64,000 nt of DNA from Mycolicibacterium crocinum (GTDB lineage Bacteria; Actinomycetota; Actinomycetes; Mycobacteriales; Mycobacteriaceae): assembly GCF_022370635.2 (NCBI RefSeq), contig NZ_CP092362.2, forward strand, positions 558,001 through 622,000, written 5' to 3'. The notes beneath the pieces are model-generated. The model saw only the letters and a program-made list of their open reading frames with translations. It did not search any database and was not told the DNA's origin. Below, piece after piece: positions 16,871 through 25,189 of the stretch. The stretch's first letter is position 1. Every line of letters starts with the position of its first letter. A program made the translations under genes and the position numbers.

Positions 16871-19077
16871 CGGTGCACCTCTCCCTTCATTGCCAGATTC
16901 AGCGCCTGAAACCACGCGAAGTGGTAATTGGCAGCGGTTTTCTCGCCCTTGATCAGCGCGTCGATCGTCGCCAAGAGCTGCCAGTTGCCGACGTTAGCGG
17001 TGTCGACATGATCGGGGTAGTCACCCAGGACCTTGCCCTCGACCGTCGCCAGATGCTCGCGGAGGAGTTCGACTTCGGAGTCGAGGTAGCCGGTGCCGGT
17101 CGATGCGGCTTTCGCCAGGGTGTGGGCCAGGCGGGGCAGGCCGTCGCGCCATTTGGTGGCTTGGGAGAGCTCGCACCCGAGGTCCTCGACGTCGTCGGTG
17201 TCGCGGGCACGGATCGACATCGGGGTGGGTTGGGCGTCCTCGGCGGGCGGGAGGTATTGGCCGGGGGCGTAGGCGGCGGTGAGTGTGGTCTCGCCGAGTA
17301 GGGCGTCGAGTGTTCTGTTGCGACTGCGGGGCTTGAGAAGCTTGATGCCGGTGGGGATTTCGACGTGCGGCGGGATCCAGCCGCTAGCAAGGTCAGTGGC
17401 CAGGACAGTGTTGCCGTCCTCGCGGTCACCGATGGCCCAGCGCAGCTTGGGTTCCTGGCGGGCGACGGCGTCCAGGAGTCTGCTCAAACGCTGTTGAGCT
17501 TGGGTCTGGGCGGCGCTGGCGCCGGCCAAGGCGCCGGTTGTGGTTGCGGCGACGGCATTTTCGGTGAGACCGGCGGGCGCCGGGGCGGCGGTTCCGGCGG
17601 CGGTCGGTGCTTGGCGGACGACCGCGGGTTGATTGAGTTGGGTGCCCGCGGACGGGTGGACGGGGGCCGAGCCCGGGGCTGCGGCGGTCGGCATGGCTGG
17701 GGGACTTGCAGGTGCGGTGGCCGCGGGGGGCCTCAGGTCTGCGCCGTAGGCGGGCAACGGGCCTTGGGGAGCGGCGGGGGCGGCCGTCGACGGCATGACG
17801 GGTGCTTGCGCGGCGGGGGCCGCAACGTAGGCCTGGGTGGTGTCTGGTGGTGGGGCTGCTGGCGCCTGGGGTGCATCGTAAGTCGGTGCAGCATGGGCGG
17901 TTTCGAAGAGCGGCGCTCCTGCGGTCGGCGCGGTGGGCGCCATCGGCGGTGCTGCCATGCTCTCGGGATGCATCGGCGTCTGCGGCTGCATCGCGTGGGA
18001 TGCGGTGTTGGACAACGCTTCAGTGCCAGCCGACACCGGGTTGCCAGCCTGGGCGCCGTTGTTGAAGTTTTGGGCGAAGCCTTCGGGGGAGAGGGCGTTT
18101 GTGGGAGCGGAGGTGGAGGAGAGGGAAGGGGCCGAGGGCGAAGCGAGCTTCGGCGGGGTCGCGGCCCCTGCGGCGGGCATCTGTGTGCCCATGGCGGGAA
18201 TTGTCGTGGAGGGCATTTGCCCTGTTGCGGTGGGAAAATTTCCGTCCGCCGTCCCTAGGGTCTCGTTCTGGGTGAAGAGGTTCGGTGTGCCGTTTCCCGC
18301 AGATGCGTGACCACCTGCCAACTGTGGCGCGTGCGCATCCTCAGAACCCCTGAAAAGGGCTCCCTGACTATTGGACGGACTTGGTGAGGTCGACGTGCCT
18401 GCAAGCGGCGGATTCTGCGCGCTCTCGTTTTTGGAGAACAAGTCGGCACTCGAATTTTTCGACGACAGCATCGAATTAACTTGATCGCGAACCCGTTCCT
18501 CGGGGGGTGAGCCGAACGCCCTATCAAGATCGACCCCATTGGACTTGGCGAACGCGCGAGACGACATGTCGGTATTAGAGCTGCCTAAAGCTTGTTGAAT
18601 TGCGCTGTAGACGTTCTCGCAATGCGCGGCCGCTTTCACATTTGCCTCCGCCTGCGCTTTCAAGACGGCGGCAGTAATCTCGACGGTTTTCACTGCTGCA
18701 GGTTTCCTCGAAGATTGAATGGCTTCGATCTCCGCTTTCCCCCGGTCCGCAATCTCAGACAGCTCCGCACGGAGGGCTGACACAGATTGCGCTGCAGAAG
18801 AGTAGGCCGCTTTCTTGGTAAGATTGCGGCTTGCCAAATCACGGGACTGTTCCTCGCCTACTTGAAATGCGGCCCGCGCATCGTCAGCGGTTACGCCTTC
18901 CTGAGATCCCAGAGCTCCGTTTCGGACGCTGGCCAGCATGCCGGAGTAGGTCTCGAAAGCTGCCGCGATCTCGCCTCTGTTGGTCGCTGCGGCGTCCAGC
19001 GTCGTTTCGGCTGATGAGTTCGGCCATTGGTGCCCTACGAGCAAGTAGTGCCAGCCGTCGGATGAGGAGCTTGTCAT
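16867..19077 (-). CDS. Pro/Ala-rich protein with conserved C-terminal domain (DUF5631/5632-like)
   Basis: A 736-residue protein. Residues about 1-190 are helical with a WXG-like opening (GWHYLLVGHQWPN, then AAAFETYSGMLASVRNG) that resembles ESX-secreted helical hairpins. About 190-520 is a Pro/Ala/Thr-rich linker. About 530-736 is a folded domain starting LSRLLDAVARQEPKLRWAIGDR, with WIPPHVEIPTGIKLL and a C-terminal helical part. From memory this resembles mycobacterial proteins such as Rv2082 (DUF5631/5632). The ATG at 19077 overlaps the TGA of the first cassette gene. Function unknown; the form suggests a surface or secretion-system-associated protein. Confidence 0.65.
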   Translation of the reverse strand: MTSSSSDGWHYLLVGHQWPNSSAETTLDAAATNRGEIAAAFETYSGMLASVRNGALGSQEGVTADDARAAFQVGEEQSRDLASRNLTKKAAYSSAAQSVSALRAELSEIADRGKAEIEAIQSSRKPAAVKTVEITAAVLKAQAEANVKAAAHCENVYSAIQQALGSSNTDMSSRAFAKSNGVDLDRAFGSPPEERVRDQVNSMLSSKNSSADLFSKNESAQNPPLAGTSTSPSPSNSQGALFRGSEDAHAPQLAGGHASAGNGTPNLFTQNETLGTADGNFPTATGQMPSTTIPAMGTQMPAAGAATPPKLASPSAPSLSSTSAPTNALSPEGFAQNFNNGAQAGNPVSAGTEALSNTASHAMQPQTPMHPESMAAPPMAPTAPTAGAPLFETAHAAPTYDAPQAPAAPPPDTTQAYVAAPAAQAPVMPSTAAPAAPQGPLPAYGADLRPPAATAPASPPAMPTAAAPGSAPVHPSAGTQLNQPAVVRQAPTAAGTAAPAPAGLTENAVAATTTGALAGASAAQTQAQQRLSRLLDAVARQEPKLRWAIGDREDGNTVLATDLASGWIPPHVEIPTGIKLLKPRSRNRTLDALLGETTLTAAYAPGQYLPPAEDAQPTPMSIRARDTDDVEDLGCELSQATKWRDGLPRLAHTLAKAASTGTGYLDSEVELLREHLATVEGKVLGDYPDHVDTANVGNWQLLATIDALIKGEKTAANYHFAWFQALNLAMKGEVHR

Positions 19078-19610
19078 CCACACGCCTCAGTGATCGCCTT
19101 AGTGAACGTGTCGGCTTTCTCGTAGTCGGTGTCGAGTTGCGTCCGTGACGCGTCGCCGATCTGGTCGAGCGCGATGGTCTGATACGTGATGGCAAGATCG
19201 CGAATGGGCTTAGCAACATTGTCCGGCGCCGCCGGCTGACCTTGCAATTGAACAATCAGGAAATCCCCAGCCGCATACGTTGCAAGCCGACCATTTACGG
19301 CGAGTATTGCGGCTTGGGTGGGGTCATCGCCAGATTTGCCGGCATTGGTGATCAACGTCGAGTGCGCTTTATTAAACGCGTCGCACACAGCCTTCTTCGC
19401 GTCAGCCACTTCCTGATCGCTATACGTCTTCGCCGCCGGAGTCTCCGGCTTAGGTGCCGGCCTGAACCACGCACCAATCGCGACGGCAATCGCGATCACC
19501 GCAATGACGATGGCGATGATCGTCGGCAACCGCGACGGGCCACCCGAGGGAGGAGGTCCCTGCCACGGAGCTGGTCCTGCTGGCCCGGGTCCGTACGGCG
19601 CTTGTGACAT
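19074..19610 (-). CDS. single-pass membrane protein with Pro-rich N-terminus
   Basis: A 178-residue protein: a Pro/Gly-rich cytoplasmic N-terminus (about 1-28), one strong membrane segment (LPTIIAIVIAVIAIAVAIGA, about 28-48), then a helical extracytoplasmic domain with two Cys (KAVCDAFNKAH and the terminal EACG), perhaps a disulphide. First gene of a cassette in which each stop overlaps the next start (ATGA at 19074-19077 and 16867-16870). This type of small anchored protein is common in mycobacteria and often annotated only as hypothetical. It probably anchors or assists the two downstream products. Confidence 0.7.
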   Translation of the reverse strand: MSQAPYGPGPAGPAPWQGPPPSGGPSRLPTIIAIVIAVIAIAVAIGAWFRPAPKPETPAAKTYSDQEVADAKKAVCDAFNKAHSTLITNAGKSGDDPTQAAILAVNGRLATYAAGDFLIVQLQGQPAAPDNVAKPIRDLAITYQTIALDQIGDASRTQLDTDYEKADTFTKAITEACG

Positions 19611-19816
19611 GTCGGAATCGTATCCCCTGCGTTTGCCGGTCCGCTATTCACCAACAACGGCAATACCCGCTCTCACCAGCCAGTACACCCAGTTCAGGCG
19701 CTTCTAGAACCGCCCCCAAGTCATCGAAGTCATCCACACATCGTTAGCTGGCCCAGACGCAACCGTCACCGAACCTTGACTTGACCCGCCAGGAACTTCA
19801 CAGGGAGCATGAACCG
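19611..19816. other. intergenic region between divergent cassette and L,D-transpeptidase gene
   Basis: A 206-bp divergent gap. It holds the start region of the three-gene cassette on one side and, on the other, an AGGGAG-type ribosome site (about 19802-19807) ahead of the transpeptidase ATG. I see no strong inverted repeat or RNA gene. Confidence 0.4.
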
Positions 19817-20479
19817 ATGCGCCGAGTCGTCGTCTCGATCTGTGCTGCCTTCAGTGCGGCACTGCTCGCGCTGTCTTCAGCCCCGCCCAGCCACGCCGAA
19901 ACCCCGTGGTTCCAAGCCAACGTCGGCAACGCCACCCAGGTCCTCTCTGTTGTCAGCACCGGCGGAGCCACCGCGAAGATGGACGTCTGGCAGCGCGGCG
20001 CCAACGGCTGGCAGCCCGTCCTCGTCGGCGTCCCCACCCACGTCGGCGCCAACGGCATGGTGCCGCAGTCCCACGACGGTGAATCGAAAACGCCGATGGG
20101 CATTTTCACCCTCGACTTCGCCTTCGGCACCCAGCCCAACCCGGGCGGCGGACTGCAGTACGTGCAAGTCACCCGCGACCACTGGTGGGACGGCGACATG
20201 AAGAGTCCGACCTACAACACCATGCAGGTCTGCAAGAAGGCCGACTGCCCCTTCGACACCGACCCGGCCAGCGGCACCGAGAACCTCTACATCCCGCAGT
20301 ACGCCCACGCGATCGTGATGGGCGTCAACAAGGCTCGCGTCCCCGGCAACGGCGGCGCTTTCTTTGTCCACACCACCGACGGTGGACCCACCGCCGGCTG
20401 TGTCTCCCTCGACGACGACACCCTCGTCAAGATCATGCGCTGGCTTCAGCCCGGCGCGCTCATCGCCGTCGCGAAATGA
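19817..20479 (+). CDS. exported L,D-transpeptidase family protein (YkuD fold)
   Basis: A 220-residue exported protein. It has a Sec signal peptide (basic MRRVVV, hydrophobic core, cleavage near SHA-ET around residue 27). The C-terminal catalytic motif is HTTDGGPTAGCVSL, with His at about 185 and Cys at about 195 as in YkuD L,D-transpeptidases, which form or modify peptidoglycan cross-links. An extra Cys pair (VCKKADC) may form a disulphide. I prefer the ATG at 19817, which follows an AGGGAG site; a TTG at 19781 would add 12 residues. The gene and its NTF2-fold neighbour match Rv0309-Rv0310c as I remember that region. Confidence 0.8.
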   Translation: MRRVVVSICAAFSAALLALSSAPPSHAETPWFQANVGNATQVLSVVSTGGATAKMDVWQRGANGWQPVLVGVPTHVGANGMVPQSHDGESKTPMGIFTLDFAFGTQPNPGGGLQYVQVTRDHWWDGDMKSPTYNTMQVCKKADCPFDTDPASGTENLYIPQYAHAIVMGVNKARVPGNGGAFFVHTTDGGPTAGCVSLDDDTLVKIMRWLQPGALIAVAK

Positions 20480-20483
20480 CGCA

Positions 20484-20544
20484 TCGAGCGTGCAGGCTGT
20501 CGTCGACTCCGTCACCGATCGTCGACGACGAGCTGCACGCTCGA
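20484..20544. terminator. long bipartite hairpin between convergent genes
   Basis: A 12-bp perfect stem (20484-20495 pairs with 20533-20544, arm TCGAGCGTGCAG) continues after a 3-nt internal loop into a 9-bp perfect stem (20499-20507 with 20521-20529, arm GTCGTCGAC) closed by a 13-nt loop. It fills the gap between two convergent stops, so a bidirectional terminator is the natural reading; there is no U-tract, as is usual in mycobacteria. Confidence 0.7.
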
Positions 20545-20549
20545 CGTAG

Positions 20550-21032
20550 CTAGGGGTTCGGGTTGATCGCCTTGCCCGGCGTCGCCTTGAAGTTCAGCGC
20601 CTCGGTCGACATCGTGAACTCGTACGTGCGGTCGTATCCGGTCTTGCTGATCTTCCAGCCGTCGGGCGTCTTGCGGTAGCGGTCGCGGTAGAAGGCCGCG
20701 CCCTCGAGAACGAAATTGAACTCCGGCACGATGACCCGGTCCTGCAGGTACCAGATGGCCTCGGCCTCGTCGCCGTCCACGCTGATCTCCGGATGCGTGA
20801 CGCGATGCTCGGTGAGCACCCCGGCCGGCATCGACTTACGCATGAACTCCACCAGATCCTTGCGGTTGGTGAAGCGGTGCTCCTCACCGAGTGAGGAGCC
20901 ATAGTCACCGACGATGTCCTCGGTCAGAGTGTCGGCGAAGTCGTCCCAATGCTTGGTGTCCAGCGCCCGCAGATAGCGGTACTTGACCTGCTTGATCGCC
21001 TCGATTGCTTCCGCATCAGCCATGCCGGTCAT
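20550..21032 (-). CDS. SnoaL/NTF2-like family protein
   Basis: About 160 residues with the NTF2-like cone fold of SnoaL-type proteins: a helical start (EAIKQVKYRYLRALDTKHWDD), LTEDIVGDYG, and beta strands including EAIWYLQDRV and AAFYRDRYRKTPDGWKISKTGYDRTYEF. Relatives are dehydratases, isomerases or ring-opening enzymes, often on steroids or polyketides, and many have no known activity. Start at the ATG at 21032 (MTGMADAE) or 21023 (MADAE); the longer frame overlaps the divergent gene. It converges on the L,D-transpeptidase gene and corresponds in position to Rv0310c as I recall it. Confidence 0.75.
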   Translation of the reverse strand: MTGMADAEAIEAIKQVKYRYLRALDTKHWDDFADTLTEDIVGDYGSSLGEEHRFTNRKDLVEFMRKSMPAGVLTEHRVTHPEISVDGDEAEAIWYLQDRVIVPEFNFVLEGAAFYRDRYRKTPDGWKISKTGYDRTYEFTMSTEALNFKATPGKAINPNP

Positions 21033-21085
21033 TGCAGCACACCGAATCTGTCGACGGGGGCAGTTGTCCCGGTGACAATGACTCA

Positions 21086-21925
21086 ATGGCTGAACCGGAT
21101 AAGCCCGACGCCACCGTCCCGCGAACGAACTTCGTCGACGGTTTCCTGCGCTCGCCGCTCTCGGGCATCGTCCCGTGGATTGTCATGGCGATCATGTCGG
21201 GGCCGGGCCGTTTCGGGCAGGCTGCGGCCGCCGCGTTGGGCCTCACCCTCATCGTCATGTGGGCGGGCAGCCGCCGCGGCATCAAAGTGCATTCCCTCGA
21301 AGTCTTCGGCGCGGTCGTCTTCGCCGCGTTCGTCGGCCTCGGTGTCTGGGGTTCCCCGGCACTCGTCAACTGGCTGGAGTTGTGGGCCGGGGAAATCACC
21401 AACGGACTGCTGGCCCTTTACGCGCTAGCCACTCTCGCGATCCGCCGTCCGTTCACCATCGCCTACGCCCGCGACACCGTCGACCGCGAACATTGGGGCA
21501 GCCCGCTGTTCATCCGGGTCAACTACATCCTGAGCGCGGTGTGGGCCGGCGCTTTCCTGATCAACACGGCCGTCGGCACATTCGGCGACGCGGTGCTGCA
21601 CGATGGCGACAACTTCTGGACCGGCTGGATCGTGCAGCTTGCCGTGACTTTGATCGCCGTGGCCATCACCGAGTTCTACCCCGACTATGCACGCGCCAAG
21701 TTTCTTGCGGCCACCGGCGAATCCGCCGAAGCCCCACCATCATTCGGCAAGCTTCTCGACTGGCTGCCCGGCTTCGTGATCGGTATCGGCATCGCCGGCT
21801 GGGTCAGCGATTCGTTCCCGGCACCAGTGGGTATCGCACTGATCGTGGTCGGCGTCCTCGCCGGAGCGGTGATGCGAAAGCTGTTCCCCGAGAAGGACTT
21901 AGATCAGCCGAGCTCGGCTTCGTAG
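21086..21925 (+). CDS. conserved integral membrane protein
   Basis: A 279-residue membrane protein with about eight hydrophobic segments in pairs: GIVPWIVMAIMSGP, AAALGLTLIVMWAG, FGAVVFAAFVGLGVWG, the region from NGLLALYALATLAI, VNYILSAVWAGAFLIN, WIVQLAVTLIAVAI, FVIGIGIAGWV and VGIALIVVGVLAG. A conserved-looking stretch FTIAYARDTVDREHW lies between TM4 and TM5. I do not recognise a functional family. The ATG at 21086 starts the real protein; sequence upstream belongs to the divergent neighbour. Its last 22 bp overlap the 48-aa gene on the other strand. Confidence 0.7.
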   Translation: MAEPDKPDATVPRTNFVDGFLRSPLSGIVPWIVMAIMSGPGRFGQAAAAALGLTLIVMWAGSRRGIKVHSLEVFGAVVFAAFVGLGVWGSPALVNWLELWAGEITNGLLALYALATLAIRRPFTIAYARDTVDREHWGSPLFIRVNYILSAVWAGAFLINTAVGTFGDAVLHDGDNFWTGWIVQLAVTLIAVAITEFYPDYARAKFLAATGESAEAPPSFGKLLDWLPGFVIGIGIAGWVSDSFPAPVGIALIVVGVLAGAVMRKLFPEKDLDQPSSAS

Positions 21926-22050
21926 CGCTGGGCGATGGCCACGAGCTCCTCGCGCACCGTTGACGGCGGCAACGCACTGATGCGTGCGTACAGACGGCGA
22001 CGCGTCATGGCCCGCTTCATGTCTTTGCGGAACTGCGCAATCGACGACAT
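21904..22050 (-). CDS. 48-aa conserved-looking small protein
   Basis: A short gene encoding 48 residues: MSSIAQFRKDMKRAM, a basic TRRRLYARISAL core and an acidic EELVAIAQRYEAELG end. Support: a strong ribosome site (AAGGAG about 10 bases before the ATG at 22050), a sequence that reads as an amphipathic helical protein rather than noise, and an isolated position with no other reading of this strand. It overlaps the 3' end of the membrane-protein gene by 22 bp. I cannot assign a function; the basic helix could bind nucleic acid or membrane. Confidence 0.6.
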   Translation of the reverse strand: MSSIAQFRKDMKRAMTRRRLYARISALPPSTVREELVAIAQRYEAELG

Positions 22051-22272
22051 TGTTCTCAACTCCTTGATGTCCCCCGGTTCTTCAGGGGATGGTTTTTGCT
22101 GTAGACGTCCACCAATCAGGGATCGCCTGATTGGAGGAACCCTTCGATCGTCGTTGTTAATTTCAGGTAAATCAACTTTGGCCCTGTGAGTTTGGCTACA
22201 TCGAGCGATTGTGTGGCGTGGGTCATGTGATGGCCCACACGATGACCGACGGCGGTGACGGAGTTCGCTGAC
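22051..22272. other. intergenic region with inverted repeat
   Basis: The 222 bp between the 48-aa gene and the TetR gene stop. It is lower in GC than its surroundings and holds the perfect 9-bp inverted repeat listed separately, plus an imperfect repeat around GTGGGTCATGTGATGGCCCAC (about 22219-22239). No further gene is apparent. Confidence 0.4.
22112..22134. terminator. perfect 9-bp inverted repeat
   Basis: CCAATCAGG (22112-22120) and CCTGATTGG (22126-22134) are exact inverted copies with a 5-bp GATCG spacer. It lies downstream of the TetR gene on the minus strand and upstream of the 48-aa gene, so it could be a terminator for TetR or an operator for the small gene; I cannot separate these. 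Confidence 0.45.
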
Positions 22273-22866
22273 TCAGCCCTGCAAATAGCGCGTGACCATG
22301 TCGACCAAGAGTCGACGTTCACGCTCCCACTCCAGGTGCGAGTCGACGATCATCTCGACCAGCACCATGCCGCGCAGTGACGACCAGATCACCTCGGCGA
22401 CGCCCGGGTCGTCGGAGATCAACCGCCCCAGCTGATTGATCGCGGTGTTGATCTCCATGAGGTGCCGCTTGGCGCTGTCGCCATGAGTGCCGCGAGTGGC
22501 CCGCAGGATCTCGAACGCCGCCAGGGACGTCGGGCTGCTGTAGCAGCGGAACGCGGTGTCGACGACGACCTCAATCCGTTCCCGCAAGCCGAGATCCGCC
22601 ACGTCCGCCTCGCCGAGGCTCTTCAGGAGGCCGGCGACGCCCTCGTCCACCACCGCCATGAGCAGACCGTTGCGGTCACCGAAGTGGTACTGGATCACGC
22701 CCCACGTGACCCCGGCGCGCTCGGCGACGTGCTTGGCCGTTGCGGCCTGAAAGCCCTCTTCAACCACGCAGCGGACGGTCTCGGCGATGATCGACGCCCG
22801 GGTGTCGTCACCCCGCTTGCGCGGCGCTTGGGTCTGCCGCGTGGGGGGAGTGCCGAGCGCTTTCAC
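22273..22866 (-). CDS. TetR-family transcriptional regulator
   Basis: A 197-residue TetR regulator. The DNA-binding domain covers about residues 18-65: RASIIAETVRCVVEEGFQAA, TAKHVAERAGVTWGVIQYHF, GDRNGLL. The C-terminal domain is a helical effector-binding region. Its ATG at 22866 is divergent from the next gene, with only 40 bp between the starts, so it very likely controls that promoter and itself. The two following genes on the plus strand are its probable targets. Confidence 0.88.
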   Translation of the reverse strand: MKALGTPPTRQTQAPRKRGDDTRASIIAETVRCVVEEGFQAATAKHVAERAGVTWGVIQYHFGDRNGLLMAVVDEGVAGLLKSLGEADVADLGLRERIEVVVDTAFRCYSSPTSLAAFEILRATRGTHGDSAKRHLMEINTAINQLGRLISDDPGVAEVIWSSLRGMVLVEMIVDSHLEWERERRLLVDMVTRYLQG

Positions 22867-22870
22867 ATTG

Positions 22871-22900
22871 TTGACTTTATAACATTGAGCCGACTATGTT
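22871..22900 (+). promoter_or_regulatory. sigma-70-type promoter, probably leaderless
   Basis: TTGACT at 22871-22876 and TATGTT at 22895-22900, with an 18-bp spacer, lie directly before the ATG at 22907. The expected transcription start would be at or next to the ATG, implying a leaderless message. The overlap with the TetR start region fits autoregulation. Confidence 0.5.
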
Positions 22901-22906
22901 TCGCGT

Positions 22907-24142
22907 ATGAGCCAGCCCCTCAGCCGTTATGCCCAGTTGTCCCGGGCCGAACTCGCCACCCTGGTGCCCGAACTGCTGTTGATCGGCCAGATGATCGACC
23001 GTTCCGGGATGGCCTGGTGCATCCAGTCGTTCGGGCGGCCCGAGATGCTGCAGATCGCCATCGAGGAGTGGGCCGGCGCCAGCCCGCTCTACACCAAGCG
23101 GATGCAGAAGGCTTTGAAGTACGAGGGCATCGACATCTTCACGATCTTCAAGGGACTGCAGCTCGACATCGGCGCCCCGCCGCAATTCATGGACTTCCGC
23201 TACACGGTGCACGACCGCTGGCACGGCGAATTCCACCTCGACCATTGCGGCGCCCTGCTCGACGTCGAACCGATGGGCCCCGAATACGTCAAGGGGATGT
23301 GCCACGACATCGAGGACCCGACGTTCGACGCCACCGCCGTCGCCACCAACGCCAAGGCGCAGGTGCGGCCCATCCACCGCCCGCCGCGCACGCCCGCCGA
23401 CCGCACACCGCACTGCGCGTGGACGGTCATCATCGACGAGTCCTACCCCGAGGTGACCGGCATCCCAGCGCTCGACGTGGTCGCCAAGACGAGGGCCGCC
23501 AATTGGGAACTCGCACCGATCGACCCGAATGATGAAGGGCAGGCGGATTATTCGGGCCCGCTGGTGTCTGACGTCGACTTCGGGGCGTTCTCGCACTCCG
23601 CGCTGGTTCGCATCGCCGACGAGGTGGTGCTGCAGATGCACCTGCTGAACCTGTCCTTCGGCATCGCGGTGCGCGCCCGCGCGGGTGACAACGAAGAGCT
23701 GGCCACCGATATCTGCACCAAGCAACTCACCGGCATCGCCGGTGTCGCCGCCGAGCGTATTCAGCGAGCCCTCAAGTTGCCCAACGACTTCGACGGTTTG
23801 GCGAAGGTGCTCGAACTGCACCCACTGTTCAACCCGGCGAGCTATGTCGTCGCCGAGGTAGAAGGTGGCCGGCTGCACGTCCATCCGTCGCCGTCGCATG
23901 AGGACGGATCGTGGATCTCGCTGTGCTCCCCGGCCTCCCCGGCGCCGTTGCAGGCCATCGCCACCGCAGTCGATCCGCACATCGCCGTGCGCATCTCCGG
24001 CACCGACGCTGATTGGACCGCCGAATTCGAGAAGACCGAGACGGCCGCCAAGGATTCACCGGAGGTTGAGGTCACCAAGTTCAGCCACGGCGTCACCTTC
24101 GTGTTCGAAGAACGGCGCTCACTTCCGCTGACGGTGGTGTAG
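22907..24142 (+). CDS. conserved hypothetical protein, 411 aa
   Basis: A 411-residue protein that I do not recognise with confidence. It reads as fully coding: helical start (ELATLVPELLLIGQMIDRSG), a His/Cys-rich core (VHDRWHGEFHLDHCGALLD, then GMCHDIEDPTF), and a mixed C-terminal half. The His/Cys core suggests a metal or thiol site and faintly resembles L-2-amino-thiazoline-carboxylate hydrolase-type proteins. It starts the operon divergent from TetR and is followed 3 bp later by an NAD-dependent oxidoreductase-type gene, so the two probably act together under TetR control. Confidence 0.65.
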   Translation: MSQPLSRYAQLSRAELATLVPELLLIGQMIDRSGMAWCIQSFGRPEMLQIAIEEWAGASPLYTKRMQKALKYEGIDIFTIFKGLQLDIGAPPQFMDFRYTVHDRWHGEFHLDHCGALLDVEPMGPEYVKGMCHDIEDPTFDATAVATNAKAQVRPIHRPPRTPADRTPHCAWTVIIDESYPEVTGIPALDVVAKTRAANWELAPIDPNDEGQADYSGPLVSDVDFGAFSHSALVRIADEVVLQMHLLNLSFGIAVRARAGDNEELATDICTKQLTGIAGVAAERIQRALKLPNDFDGLAKVLELHPLFNPASYVVAEVEGGRLHVHPSPSHEDGSWISLCSPASPAPLQAIATAVDPHIAVRISGTDADWTAEFEKTETAAKDSPEVEVTKFSHGVTFVFEERRSLPLTVV

Positions 24143-24145
24143 CCG

Positions 24146-25189
24146 GTGACCTACCGCGTCGTGCAATGGGGCACCGGGGCGGTGGGCGTCGAAGCCATCC
24201 GCGGCATCCTGGACCACCCGGACCTGGAACTGGTTGGTGTAAAAGTCTATTCGGAGACCAAAGCCGGCACCGACGCCGGAGTGCTGGCCGAACGTGATCC
24301 CGTCGGTGTCACCGCGGCAATCGACGTCGATACCGCTGACGTCGACGCCGTCCTGTACGCGCCTCGCCATCCGTCGGTCGACGATGCCGTCGCGATCCTG
24401 GCGTCCGGGGCCAACCTGATCACCACCGCGTTTGCGTTTCACCCCGCGCGGATGGAACCGGCCGATCGTGACCGGCTTCAGCAGGCCTGCGCGCACGGCA
24501 CCAGCTCCCTGCACGGCACCGGGCTGAATCCGGGGAATCTCGGTGTGGTGGTGCCGTTGGCGTTGACCGGCTTGTCGCGGACCATCGAGCACGTCAGGGT
24601 GCAGGAGCGTGCCGACTGGTCGGTCTACGACAGCACCGAGATCACCTTCGACCAAATGCACTTCGGCAGCCCGATTGACCAAGTGACCGCCGACACCGAC
24701 GGGCTACGGTTCACCAGTGAGCTCTTCCAGCAACAAGTCTGGCTCCTCGGCGATGCTCTGGGCCTCGGACTTGATGAGGTCACCACCGAGTTGGAGGTGA
24801 TTCCGGCCAGCGCCGACCGCGACGTGTGCGGCCGCATCTTGCGCGTCGGAACTGTTGCGGGTCAGCACTGGCAGTGGACGGGCCGGCGCGACGGCCAGCC
24901 GGTCATCGAAGTCGAAACCCTGTGGACGGTAGGCGAACCGCAGCCCACACACTGGCCGACACCTCAGCACGGGTGGACCGTGACCATCGAAGGTACCCCG
25001 TCGATGCGGGCACATCTGATGACACTGGCCAGCTTCCGCCGCGATGTTCCGCTCGAGGAACACGTTCGGTCAGCCAGCGTGGCGACCGCGATGCAGGCTG
25101 TGAACGCTCTTGGTGCGGTGTGCGATGCCCCGGCCGGCTTCGTCACCATGGCGGACCTGCCGTTGAGTCATTACCGCGGCCGTCGCTGA
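24146..25189 (+). CDS. NAD(P)-binding protein, dihydrodipicolinate reductase-like fold
   Basis: A 347-residue protein with an N-terminal Rossmann domain (YRVVQWGTGAVGVEAIRGIL) of the type annotated as DapB-like or 2,4-diaminopentanoate dehydrogenase-like. Other landmarks are AVLYAPRHPSVDDAVAIL, the Gly-rich GTGLNPGN loop, and a C-terminal domain. Mycobacteria hold several paralogues, usually in lipid or xenobiotic clusters, with unknown substrates. The GTG start at 24146 is 3 bp after the previous stop, showing an operon under the divergent TetR regulator. Confidence 0.75.
   Translation: MTYRVVQWGTGAVGVEAIRGILDHPDLELVGVKVYSETKAGTDAGVLAERDPVGVTAAIDVDTADVDAVLYAPRHPSVDDAVAILASGANLITTAFAFHPARMEPADRDRLQQACAHGTSSLHGTGLNPGNLGVVVPLALTGLSRTIEHVRVQERADWSVYDSTEITFDQMHFGSPIDQVTADTDGLRFTSELFQQQVWLLGDALGLGLDEVTTELEVIPASADRDVCGRILRVGTVAGQHWQWTGRRDGQPVIEVETLWTVGEPQPTHWPTPQHGWTVTIEGTPSMRAHLMTLASFRRDVPLEEHVRSASVATAMQAVNALGAVCDAPAGFVTMADLPLSHYRGRR

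Noticed and set aside
25070..25189. Genuine 120-bp coding overlap of the exported gene with the downstream oxidoreductase gene
   Set aside because: The protein after about NIKIAAGQ loses its Ala/Val-rich character and reads as shadow; more likely a lost stop or second shift.
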